Shown one piece after another: positions 25,801-32,641 of a stretch of 32,641 bases of DNA (the stretch's first letter is position 1; each line of letters opens with the position of its first letter). The position numbers were made by a program, and so were the translations under genes. The DNA comes from Chloroflexota bacterium. Its GTDB lineage: Bacteria; Chloroflexota; Dehalococcoidia; JACPQF01. The notes beneath the pieces are model-generated. The model was not told the DNA's origin. It saw only the letters and a list, made by a program, of their open reading frames with translations, and did no database searches. Location of the stretch: assembly GCA_016190625.1 (NCBI GenBank), contig JACPQF010000064.1:1-32641 (forward strand), given 5' to 3'.

Positions 25801-28800
25801 CCCGCCTTAGTTCACCTCAATCCATTGCCGTCGCGCCTGATGGCCGACTCTTCATCCGCGACGGCGGGAACAAACGCATTCGCGTGGTTGCCACCAATGG
25901 AATCATAACCACTCTGGCCGGCAATGGGTCTGCTTCGTACAGCGAAGGCGTCCCCCCGGCGACAACTGGCGTCGGGGATTACGGCGGTCTCGCCATGGGG
26001 CCTGACGGCAGCCTGTACTTTGCCCAGGGGGACCGGATTCGCCGCATATTCCCGCCCCTGCCGGGCTTCTCGGCTGGCGATCTGCTGGTTCCCTCGGAGG
26101 ATGGCACGCTCGTCTACCGGTTCAACCCCGCCGGCCGCCACTTGCAAACCCTGAGCGCCCTCACCAGGGCCGTCGTGCACGAGTTCGGCTACGACAGCGC
26201 CGGCCGCCTCGTCCAGATTCAGGACGGCGACGGCAATACCACCACCGTCGAGCACGATGGGAGCGGCAATCCGACCGCCATTGTCGGCCCCTATGGCCAC
26301 CGCACCACCCTGACCGTCGACGCCAACGGCTACCTCGCCAGCGTGGCCAATCCGGCGGGCGAGACCACCCGCCTCGCTTATGCCGAGGGCGGGCTGCTCA
26401 CCAGCCTTACCGATCCCAAAGGCAACACTCATTCCTACAGCTACGACAGCCGCGGCCGGCTCGCTCGCGACGCTTCGCCGGCCGCCTCGGGCAGCCTCCA
26501 GACCCTAAGCCGCACGGAGATAACGGCCGGCTACGAAGTAACCCGCACCACCGCCCTGAGCCGCACCACCGCCTACCGGGTGACCACCTCCTCGTCAGGA
26601 GTACAGACCGGGCGCAATACCCTTCCCGACGGCGCTCAGAGCCAGAAGCAGACCGTCCCGAACGGCACCACCGTCGCCCTCAGCCCGGAAGGAGTGAGAA
26701 GCAGCCGGGTTGAAGGACCGGACCCCCGCTTCGGCATGATGGCGCCCCTCGACAGCTCCCGGCTCATCACCACGCCCCTCGGCCTGGCGATGTCGGCCAG
26801 CGTGGCCCGCACCGCCACCCTGACCAACGCCGCCAACCTCTTGAGCTTGAGCCGTCTCAGCGAGACGGTCACCATCAACGGCCGGGCGTTCCACAGCGCC
26901 TTCCTCGCCCCCAGCCTGACCTTCACCGCCACGTCGCCGCTGGGGCGGCAGGTCACGACGACGGTCGACAGCCAGGTCCGGCCCACCGGCTACGCCGTCC
27001 CCGGCCTCGACCCCCTGAGCTTCGCCTACGACGCCCGCGGCCGCCTCATCAGTGCGTCGGCCGGCAGCGGCGCCGAGGCCCGCGCCGTCACCTACACCTA
27101 CGGCGTCAGCGGCTACCTCGCCAGCGTCGCCGACCCCCTGGGACGCACCGAAAGCTACGGTCGCGACCTAGCCGGGCGGGTCGTCACCCAAACCCTGTCC
27201 GATGGCCGGGCCACCGGCTACGCCTACGACGCCAACGGAAACGTGGTCGCCGTCACGCCCCCGGGCCGGCCGGCTCACACCTTTGGCTACGACTCTCTCG
27301 ACCAGACCGCGGTCTATACGGCGCCCACCGTTGGCGGTCTCACCACCACCCGCTACACCTACGACGCCGACCGGATGCTCACCCGCATAGACCGCCCCGA
27401 CGGCTCCACAGTCGACCTCGCCTACGACGCCGCCGGGCGTCTCGTAACTGTAACCCATCCTTTGGGCGCCATCGGCGTGGGCTACGGCATCACCGGCAGC
27501 CTGCCCCTCACCATCGCCGCGCCGGGCGGCATCACCCTGGCCAACAGCTTCGATGGCGCGCTGCTGACCCGCCAGGCCCTGACCGGACCGGTCTCCGGCA
27601 CGGTAAACTTTGGCTACGACAGCTTCTTCCGGGTGGCCAGCCTCGGCGTGGGCGCCAGCGGTCTGGTCAGCTTGACCTACGACGCCGACGGCCTCCTCGT
27701 CCGCTCGGGAGACCTGTCCCTCGGCCGCGACGCCCGCAACGGTCTGGTGGTGAGCACCACGCTCGCCGCCGTCACCGACACCTACGGCTACAGCGGCTTC
27801 GGCGAGCTGACCAGCCATCGCGCCATCACCACGACTGGTGGTGCCGCCCTCTACGACGCCCGGTACGCCCGCGACCGCCTCGGCCGGGTCAGCCGGCTGA
27901 CGGAGACCGTCGGCCTGACGACCGCGGTTTACACCTACGCCTACGACCTCGCCGGCCGGCTCATCACGGCCACCATGGACGGCGCCGTGGTGGGCGCCTA
28001 CACCTACGACGCCAACGGCAACCGCCTGACCTACGCCGGCCAGTTCCCCGCCGTCGCTGCGGCGACCTACGACGACCAGGATCGCCTGCTCGCCTACGGC
28101 GCCGCCGTCTACACCTACACCGCCAGCGGCGAGCTCCGGCGCAAGGTCGCCGGCTCGCAGACCACCGCCTACGAGTACGACGCCCTCGGCAACACCGTGG
28201 CCGTCACCCTTCCCAACGGCACGACCATCGGCTATCTGGCGGACGGCCAGAACCGGCGGATCGGCAAGCGGGTGAACGGGACTTTGACCGAGGGCTTTCT
28301 CTACCAATCCGGCCTCCAGCCCATCGCCGAGCTGGACGCAACCGGCCAGATCGTCAGCCTCTTCGTCTACGGCAGCCGGGCCAACGTGCCCGATTACCTG
28401 GTGAAGGAGGAAACCACCTACCGGATCGTGGCCGACCACCTCGGCAGCCCCCGGCTGGTGGTGAACGCCCAAACCGGGGCGGTGGCCCAGCGGCTGGACT
28501 ACGACGAGTTCGGCCGGGTCCTGAGCGACACCAATCCCGGCTTCCAGCCCTTCGGCTACGCCGGCGGCCTCTACGACCCCGACACCGGCCTGGTGCGCTT
28601 CGGGGCGAGGGACTACGACGCCGAGACCGGCCGCTGGACGGCCAAGGACCCCATCGGCTTCGCTGGCGGCGACACCAACCTCTACGCCTACGTGAGGAAC
28701 GACCCCATCAACCGCGTCGATCCCTCGGGCCTCGACCTCAGGCTGGTCAGAATGAGTCCGCTCGCGCAGATGACTCAGCTAGCCCAAAGTCCGCTTATGC

Positions 28801-29120
28801 AGATGAACATGCTCGCCCAAAGTCCGTCCGCGAAGCTCACCGATGCCCAGGCGATGGGCCTCCAGTTATTTAACAACGAGGGCGTGCTTACTAATGTGCC
28901 GTGCAAGGCGGATGGAAAGGACCCAAAAAAGAGGGGATTCATCCGGTCGGTAGGTGAGGCTCCGGATTTCAGTCAAATGATGGAGGGCCAGAACTCACTG
29001 GAAGTAGGGTCCTTGCCTTTCCAAATCGGTGAGATGCATGAGGCCATCGGACAAGTGACGCGTATACAGGCAGCGATGGAGAGTCGGCAGATGGCCATCC
29101 CTCTCACCATTAAAGATTAA
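22896..29120 (+). CDS. Giant secreted RHS/YD-repeat protein: degenerate cupredoxin, Thr/Pro linker, NHL repeats, YD shell, short variable C-terminus
   Basis: AAGGA RBS at 22886-22890 before the ATG at 22896 (MNANAGRTAVLSFLALGALALLLAFASG signal peptide). Five or more DGSLY..D...VRR units; many Y(D/T)..G.L YD repeats; core end DPIGFAGGDTNLYAYVRNDPINRVDPSGL. The first 95 residues of the ORF-track entry are upstream read-through. Confidence 0.92.
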   Translation: MNANAGRTAVLSFLALGALALLLAFASGPAGDLLARNATGPVLATVDVNIADSGLDPAVITVTVGSQVVWHNSTAVSHTLAAGQPYRVYLPVAVRAYTGSANQAQTVGRESPVAPSTASLGGTLAPGGVYTYTFASAGSFPYYLSTLPRADGRVVVQESPATATATATATTTATATSTPTATPGGLPADPETQASAVDQSQSTVVGEVTSFLYTGSNPIQTGVVSGTIVITRAAVLRGQVLTADSQPLTGTVMTVVDHPEFGQTLSRADGMFDLAVNGGGSLTVSYAKNGYLPARRQVTVPWQDYTWLPDVVLTSRDVNVTTVDLTSSSPVQVARGSVISDADGLRQATVLFPQGTGAVITLTSGATQTLTSLNVRATEYTVGDNGPKAMPAQLPPNSAYTYAVELGVDEAEAAGAIGLRFSQPLPVYVENFLSFPVGITVPVGYFDRSRNAWVPSDNGRVIGILTPTLGLAEIDVDGSGTAAISATLAALGITDAERQRLAALYGPGQSLWRWAVRHFSAWDANWGWGPPADAQPPTNDPPRPVDKGHQCDCERGSLVEVQNQILGETLELVGTPFDLNYRSDRVEGYDAAYWLDIPLSGGSVPASLVRIDLEVAIAGRLFRQNYASAPNQTATFVWDGLDAYGRAVQARQTATVRVGYVYRGVYQRVERFGYNGNGTPISGSRTRREVTLWQGFYVNVGTVQSLGQGLGGWTPDIQHAYDPLDHVLYLGDGSRRGVGVTAFVVSRFSLGGFTLGRAVGIAPGADGSLYAADDQYHRVVRISASGIVTGFASGYNPYGCGQNVGDGGPAHNACLYYPYDVASGPDGSLYIADSGNVRIRRVDASGIITTVARVSTSRLAVAQDGSLYFDVWGSSYYSKLVRRLGPDGIIRTVAGTGAYGGPLGDGGPATEAYLSAGIGGLAIGPDGSLYISDRDQHRVRRVTPDGIINTVAGTGSYGFSGDGGPATEARLSSPQSIAVAPDGRLFIRDGGNKRIRVVATNGIITTLAGNGSASYSEGVPPATTGVGDYGGLAMGPDGSLYFAQGDRIRRIFPPLPGFSAGDLLVPSEDGTLVYRFNPAGRHLQTLSALTRAVVHEFGYDSAGRLVQIQDGDGNTTTVEHDGSGNPTAIVGPYGHRTTLTVDANGYLASVANPAGETTRLAYAEGGLLTSLTDPKGNTHSYSYDSRGRLARDASPAASGSLQTLSRTEITAGYEVTRTTALSRTTAYRVTTSSSGVQTGRNTLPDGAQSQKQTVPNGTTVALSPEGVRSSRVEGPDPRFGMMAPLDSSRLITTPLGLAMSASVARTATLTNAANLLSLSRLSETVTINGRAFHSAFLAPSLTFTATSPLGRQVTTTVDSQVRPTGYAVPGLDPLSFAYDARGRLISASAGSGAEARAVTYTYGVSGYLASVADPLGRTESYGRDLAGRVVTQTLSDGRATGYAYDANGNVVAVTPPGRPAHTFGYDSLDQTAVYTAPTVGGLTTTRYTYDADRMLTRIDRPDGSTVDLAYDAAGRLVTVTHPLGAIGVGYGITGSLPLTIAAPGGITLANSFDGALLTRQALTGPVSGTVNFGYDSFFRVASLGVGASGLVSLTYDADGLLVRSGDLSLGRDARNGLVVSTTLAAVTDTYGYSGFGELTSHRAITTTGGAALYDARYARDRLGRVSRLTETVGLTTAVYTYAYDLAGRLITATMDGAVVGAYTYDANGNRLTYAGQFPAVAAATYDDQDRLLAYGAAVYTYTASGELRRKVAGSQTTAYEYDALGNTVAVTLPNGTTIGYLADGQNRRIGKRVNGTLTEGFLYQSGLQPIAELDATGQIVSLFVYGSRANVPDYLVKEETTYRIVADHLGSPRLVVNAQTGAVAQRLDYDEFGRVLSDTNPGFQPFGYAGGLYDPDTGLVRFGARDYDAETGRWTAKDPIGFAGGDTNLYAYVRNDPINRVDPSGLDLRLVRMSPLAQMTQLAQSPLMQMNMLAQSPSAKLTDAQAMGLQLFNNEGVLTNVPCKADGKDPKKRGFIRSVGEAPDFSQMMEGQNSLEVGSLPFQIGEMHEAIGQVTRIQAAMESRQMAIPLTIKD
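28755..28820 (+). repeat. Two 33-bp tandem units encoding SPLAQMTQLAQ / SPLMQMNMLAQ
   Basis: AGTCCGCTCGCGCAGATGACTCAGCTAGCCCAA followed by AGTCCGCTTATGCAGATGAACATGCTCGCCCAA. Confidence 0.8.
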
Positions 29121-29302
29121 TCTCTTGTGTCCGGACGCAGCACAGACCTGACACTGACCTAATTCTGGCATTTCTCATCTCTTCACGCTTCTTGCCCGGC
29201 CGAGGAATACGACGGACGACCACAGCACTTCGATCGGACCAAGGAGTTCGGGCGGTTTTTGGACGGTGAAGTTGCTGGTGCATCCGCCCAGTCTATGCAA
29301 TT

Positions 29303-29389
29303 GTAGGGGCGGCTCGTCCTTCCTAAGAAGGACCCAAGGCGATCTGCCGCCGATGGGCGTTTGGAGGGCGCTTCTCGAAGCGCCCCTAC
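29303..29389. repeat. MITE/REP-like element with ends GTAGGGGCG / CGCCCCTAC
   Basis: Ends at 29303-29311 and 29381-29389; internal hairpins GTCCTTC/GAAGGAC and GGCGCTTC/GAAGCGCC. Shares the GTAGGGGC end with 20396-20590. Confidence 0.7.
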
Positions 29390-29510
29390 GGGAGTACCAG
29401 GAGCTTGCCGGGTGCATCGTCACGCTGCCACGAGTCTTTTCTCGCGGGTGCGCGTCATCTATCGCGACGAATGAGCAAGGCGGCGCTGGGCGGCCCAGGG
29501 ACGGGCCTCA

Positions 29511-29539
29511 GCGAATGGGCACCGAATAAGCGAATAGCC
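29511..29539. repeat. Second copy of the GAATAAGCGAATAGCC repeat
   Basis: CGAATAAGCGAATAGCC (29523-29539) is identical to 1226-1242. AGCGAATGGG precedes it; its complement CCCATTCGCT lies at the first locus. Confidence 0.75.
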
Positions 29540-29588
29540 GCTGTCGAAAGAGTTCAGATTCGAGGAGACGACCTAGCTTCCTCCACAT

Positions 29589-29660
29589 CGTCACGCCCGC
29601 GAAAGCGGGCATCTAAACAGAACTCGGGGGCCTGGATTCCCGCTTGCGGCGGGAATGACG
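29589..29660. repeat. Palindromic CGTCA-CCCGCgaaaGCGGG ... CCCGC-GCGGGAATGACG repeat
   Basis: GCCCGC-GAAA-GCGGGC hairpin plus CGTCA/TGACG ends. Resembles the widely dispersed GTCATTCCCGCgaaaGCGGGAATCCAG type. Confidence 0.7.
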
Positions 29661-29715
29661 GGATCTTCTGAAGTGGGTCCCCCCGACTCTGAACAGTCAC
29701 CATCGCGATAACTCG

Positions 29716-29744
29716 TTGACTGTAGGTCTCACTCATGCTAGACT
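29716..29744 (+). promoter_or_regulatory. Sigma70-type promoter upstream of the vWA protein
   Basis: TTGACT - 17 nt - TAGACT. Confidence 0.55.
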
Positions 29745-29840
29745 GTGCGATGAGAATACGGAACCCTGTTGGGTCGCTTTTGTTCGGGCTCGAGAAGGAG
29801 TGTCGGGCGCGGCTTGCGGGCGAGCTTAGTGGAGTAGCGG

Positions 29841-31520
29841 ATGACCAAAGCAGGCGGTCACAGATGGCTGGATAGCTTACATATCTCCGCAGTTCGACCG
29901 GTTTCCATGCTACGCATACGAGGCCATCGCCTCCCGTGGCCGAGAACCCCGGGGCTCAGGATCCTCTGTTTGCTAAGCACTATTCTCCTCATGGCTGGCT
30001 TCTTCTGGTTGTCTCAGCCGCCTTCCAGCACGCTGACCGCCAGCCCTGTCGTTCAAGTCTGCATCGCTCTGGACGGCTCAGGCAGTATCGCGAATGCAGA
30101 CTTCAACACTATGAAGGAAGCACTGGCGACGGCTATCGAGGATAGCAACGTTGTGCCTCCGGTTGGCATCGTGGAACTTACGGTGCTCCAGTTTGGTGGA
30201 GTGATCTATGAAACGCCGATCATCGTCGAGCCGGTCGTAATAAGCAGCACGGCGACGGCGAGCGCAGTGGCCAATGCTATTCGGGCCACGGCAAAACTGG
30301 GAGGGTTCACTCCAACGCATGCTGCCATCGATTCTTGCACACAGAAGATCACCGGCTCACCCAACTTCGCGGTCGCCGTGAAGCAGGAGATCAACATCTC
30401 CACCGACGGCGATCCCGACAATCAGTCCTGGGTCATCACATCCCGGGACAGTGCGGTGGCAGCGGGCATCGACGAGGTGGATTTGGAAGCCATCGGCAGC
30501 TCTCCCTCGATTGACAAGATGCTGCAGATTGCCTGGCCTCGACCGGGGTATGTTGCTCCCCCCTTCGACGGCGGTGGGTTTGTCATTCAGGTTAGCACCT
30601 TTGCCGATTACGCCAGCGCTATCCGCCAGAAGCTGACGGAGATTATTCCCAGGCCAACTAGCACTAGCACCTCGACGCCGACTCAGACGGGCACCCCCAC
30701 GGAGACGGGTACTGCCACCTCCACTCCGACGGTGACCAAAACGCCGACGGTGACCAGCACTCCCACAACAACGTCCACGCCAACGGCAACCAGTACGCCG
30801 ACGGCAACCGGGACCAACACCGCCACGCCAACGGCAACGCCCACATATCGTAGCCTTTACTTGCCCCTGGTCATGAAGCCGGTGCCAACCCCCACTGCCG
30901 CGTGGGTCACCATCATTCAAGAGGATTTTGAGGGTGCGTTTCCGGGGGCCTGGCGAGTTTTCGATAATCGCTATGGGTACGGGGAGTATTACTGGTCCAA
31001 GAGCGATTGCCGGCCCTATGCCGGTTCCTATAGCGGCTGGGCTTTCGGTGGCGGTGCCGATGGGAGCAACCTACCATGTGGGAGTTGGTACCCCACTTAC
31101 GCCGATAGCTGGATGGTGTACGGTCCCTTTAACCTTGCCAATGCCCAACGTGCTGAACTGACCTTCCAGGAGTGGAACCATCTGCTTGTCAATCCGGTTA
31201 GCATCGACCTAAGAGTCGCCGCCTTCTCGATTGATGGCACCCGTTTCTATGGTTGGAGCGGCGAAGGGCAGGTATCGCCCACCTGGAACACTTTCAACTT
31301 TGACCTTAGCAACGTGCCGACCCTGGGCAGTATCTTGGGCCAGCCGAACGTTTGGTTCGCCCTCGTGTTCCGAAGCGCCGAGTGGTACAATACTTACGAA
31401 GGACTCTACGTCGATAATATCCTCTTGAGAAAGCTTGTATCAGGGACCGCCGCCGCATCTCCGCCAGCCGGCCAAAGCCCCGGTAACCCGGTCTATCTGG
31501 TACGTCCGCATTCGCCTTAG
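29841..31520 (+). CDS. Secreted von Willebrand factor A (DUF1194-like) protein with Thr/Pro linker, YLPLVMK motif and C-terminal jelly-roll-like domain
   Basis: MIDAS-like VCIALDGSGSIANADF; TPTxT linker; SLYLPLVMK; EDFEGAFPGAWRVFDN...YEGLYVDNILLRK. Confidence 0.8.
   Translation: MTKAGGHRWLDSLHISAVRPVSMLRIRGHRLPWPRTPGLRILCLLSTILLMAGFFWLSQPPSSTLTASPVVQVCIALDGSGSIANADFNTMKEALATAIEDSNVVPPVGIVELTVLQFGGVIYETPIIVEPVVISSTATASAVANAIRATAKLGGFTPTHAAIDSCTQKITGSPNFAVAVKQEINISTDGDPDNQSWVITSRDSAVAAGIDEVDLEAIGSSPSIDKMLQIAWPRPGYVAPPFDGGGFVIQVSTFADYASAIRQKLTEIIPRPTSTSTSTPTQTGTPTETGTATSTPTVTKTPTVTSTPTTTSTPTATSTPTATGTNTATPTATPTYRSLYLPLVMKPVPTPTAAWVTIIQEDFEGAFPGAWRVFDNRYGYGEYYWSKSDCRPYAGSYSGWAFGGGADGSNLPCGSWYPTYADSWMVYGPFNLANAQRAELTFQEWNHLLVNPVSIDLRVAAFSIDGTRFYGWSGEGQVSPTWNTFNFDLSNVPTLGSILGQPNVWFALVFRSAEWYNTYEGLYVDNILLRKLVSGTAAASPPAGQSPGNPVYLVRPHSP
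30655..30845 (+). repeat. Degenerate ACG/ACC-rich minisatellite encoding the Thr/Pro/Ser linker
   Basis: Repeated (A)CGCCGACGG(C/T)(A/G)ACC-like units. Confidence 0.7.
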
Positions 31521-31553
31521 AAATTGGAGAAATCTGAACATCTGAAGACGATA

Positions 31554-31582
31554 TTGACATGGTGGCGAGCAAGTGCTAGTAT
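31554..31582 (+). promoter_or_regulatory. Sigma70-type promoter upstream of the Cys-rich peptide
   Basis: TTGACA - 17 nt - TAGTAT. A second candidate, extended -10 TGCTATACT, lies at 31732-31740. Confidence 0.55.
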
Positions 31583-31806
31583 GATGCGGGATCGACGCAG
31601 ACGGTTGCTCCCGACACTTCTTGCTGGGAGACTAGACGGTCAGTATTAGTACGCTCAACTGAACTTCGCACCTGACGTACTAACAAGGGTCTTTTCATCG
31701 CCATAATGACACGCTCGCTGACACGCGAATCTGCTATACTGACCTCACTCAGGCCGAGGCATGCTGCCCTGACCGATGGGCCCGTCGGGCAGAGGTGGGA
31801 AGCCTA

Positions 31807-32028
31807 ATGGCGAACTTCCAAGTAACAAAGGAGAAAGCCGTGAAAGTCAAGACCAACCTAAAGGCAGGCTTCAAGCTGCCACCATTCTGTGTCCCCTACT
31901 CTCATGACGAGGCCAAGAACCCGCTCGGTTCCAACAGGTGTAGTTCGGACACGGATTGCGACGGCTGCAGGGTGTGCAATAGCAACGGCTGGTGTCATGG
32001 TCGGGGCGATAAGGAAAGCATGATATAG
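31807..32028 (+). CDS. Small Cys-rich peptide, knottin-like or RiPP-precursor-like
   Basis: MANFQVTKEKAVKVKTNLKAGFKLPPFCVPYSHDEAKNPLGSNRCSSDTDCDGCRVCNSNGWCHGRGDKESMI. AGGTGGGA precedes the ATG. Six Cys with C-x16-C-x5-C-x2-C-x2-C-x5-C spacing. Confidence 0.65.
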   Translation: MANFQVTKEKAVKVKTNLKAGFKLPPFCVPYSHDEAKNPLGSNRCSSDTDCDGCRVCNSNGWCHGRGDKESMI

Positions 32029-32154
32029 ATGCCGGCTCTTTCAGAGTCCGTCAAGGCCACGATAGCCGGGCATTTGTCAGGACGACGTGGAAGCTCTTGT
32101 TCGGGGTAAATCTGCCCAGCCAAATGGGCCGTTGGCTGGGCGACCCCATCCCAT

Positions 32155-32382
32155 TTAGGGTGCGATTCTCGCCAGGAAACTGAGGATCGCTTCCACATAC
32201 TGGGGATAGAGGTCGAGGGCCTCGCCAAGGCTGGCGTGGATGATGGCGTCGCCAAGCACGTCGTACTCATGGACCAGCCGGTTGCGAAGTCCGGCCGAAG
32301 GGGCAAGTCTAAGGGCGAGATCCATGTCGAGGGCAACTTGCCAATGAAGCAGATCGATCTGCTCTATGTTGATGTGTCGGCC
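32155..32382 (-). pseudogene. HepT-like (DUF86/HEPN) remnant, C-terminal part only
   Basis: Minus-strand open frame GRHINIEQIDLLHWQVALDMDLALRLAPSAGLRNRLVHEYDVLGDAIIHASLGEALDLYPQYVEAILSFLARIAP*. HEPN motif RNRLVH is present; an in-frame TGA lies upstream and the N-terminal half is missing. Confidence 0.65.
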
Positions 32383-32573
32383 TCACTCCCGCTCCGGAGT
32401 TTCCAGACAATCTGCGCTTTCCCGCTTGGATGCTACCTGACCCAAACCAATGCATACTGGCACAATATCATATAGCTATAAACAGCCAGTTCTTCCGATA
32501 GTGTTACCGGCGGAATTGTGTGCCGTCGAGTCGGCAGGGATAGTGCGCGGCCGGGTCTGGGTGATTATGGTTT

Positions 32574-32595
32574 CGCCCGTACTTTTGTACGGGCG
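32574..32595. terminator. 9-bp perfect hairpin CGCCCGTAC-TTTT-GTACGGGCG
   Basis: Perfect inverted repeat with a TTTT loop and no following U-tract. May be a repeat element rather than a terminator. Confidence 0.5.
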
Positions 32596-32641
32596 CTAGT
32601 GGGAATGCCGATGGGCTGTCAGGGTCTTGGAGAAGAGCCTC

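Noticed and set aside
29266-29671. Short ORFs (87-88 aa) after the RHS gene considered as immunity proteins
   Set aside because: They overlap palindromic repeats, have no SD, and contain no conserved motif.
30655-30845. Possible CRISPR-like tandem array
   Set aside because: Degenerate in-frame repeats encoding a Thr/Pro/Ser linker; no regular spacer structure.
31995-32336. 113-aa minus-strand ORF from the ORF track
   Set aside because: The HepT-like reading frame in the same region is a different frame and matches a known family; this ORF is Ser/Pro-rich noise.

Overview
The window looks like a chromosomal segment from a Chloroflexota-like, monoderm-type bacterium; the taxonomy is inferred from protein flavour only. 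Left to right it holds: the 5' end of an IS630-type transposase (cut by the window edge); a secreted YVTN beta-propeller; a quinol-type nitric oxide reductase; a MidA/NDUFAF7-type methyltransferase; a complete minus-strand Tad/Flp pilus locus without secretin (TPR/Cys4 protein, tadC, tadB, tadA, cpaE/tadZ, cpaB, tadG-like, two tadE, prepilin peptidase, three paralogous Flp pilins); three large polytopic membrane proteins (one YfhO-like, one or two GT-C-like); a 5'-truncated DUF6941-like ORF; a ~2074-aa teneurin-like NHL+RHS/YD protein with a degenerate cupredoxin head; a secreted vWA protein; an orphan Cys-rich knottin-like small peptide; and a HepT/HEPN remnant. Several families of palindromic repeats are scattered between genes, and one lies in frame inside a gene. 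The best leads are: the six-cysteine peptide at 31807-32028; the duplicated hairpin elements behind the Flp pilin genes, which show a compensatory base-pair change; the shared YLPLV-type motif in three secreted proteins; the Cys4 domain in the Tad-linked TPR protein; and the double-dyad operator-like palindrome before cpaE. No computation or database search was run. Family names come from motif recognition.
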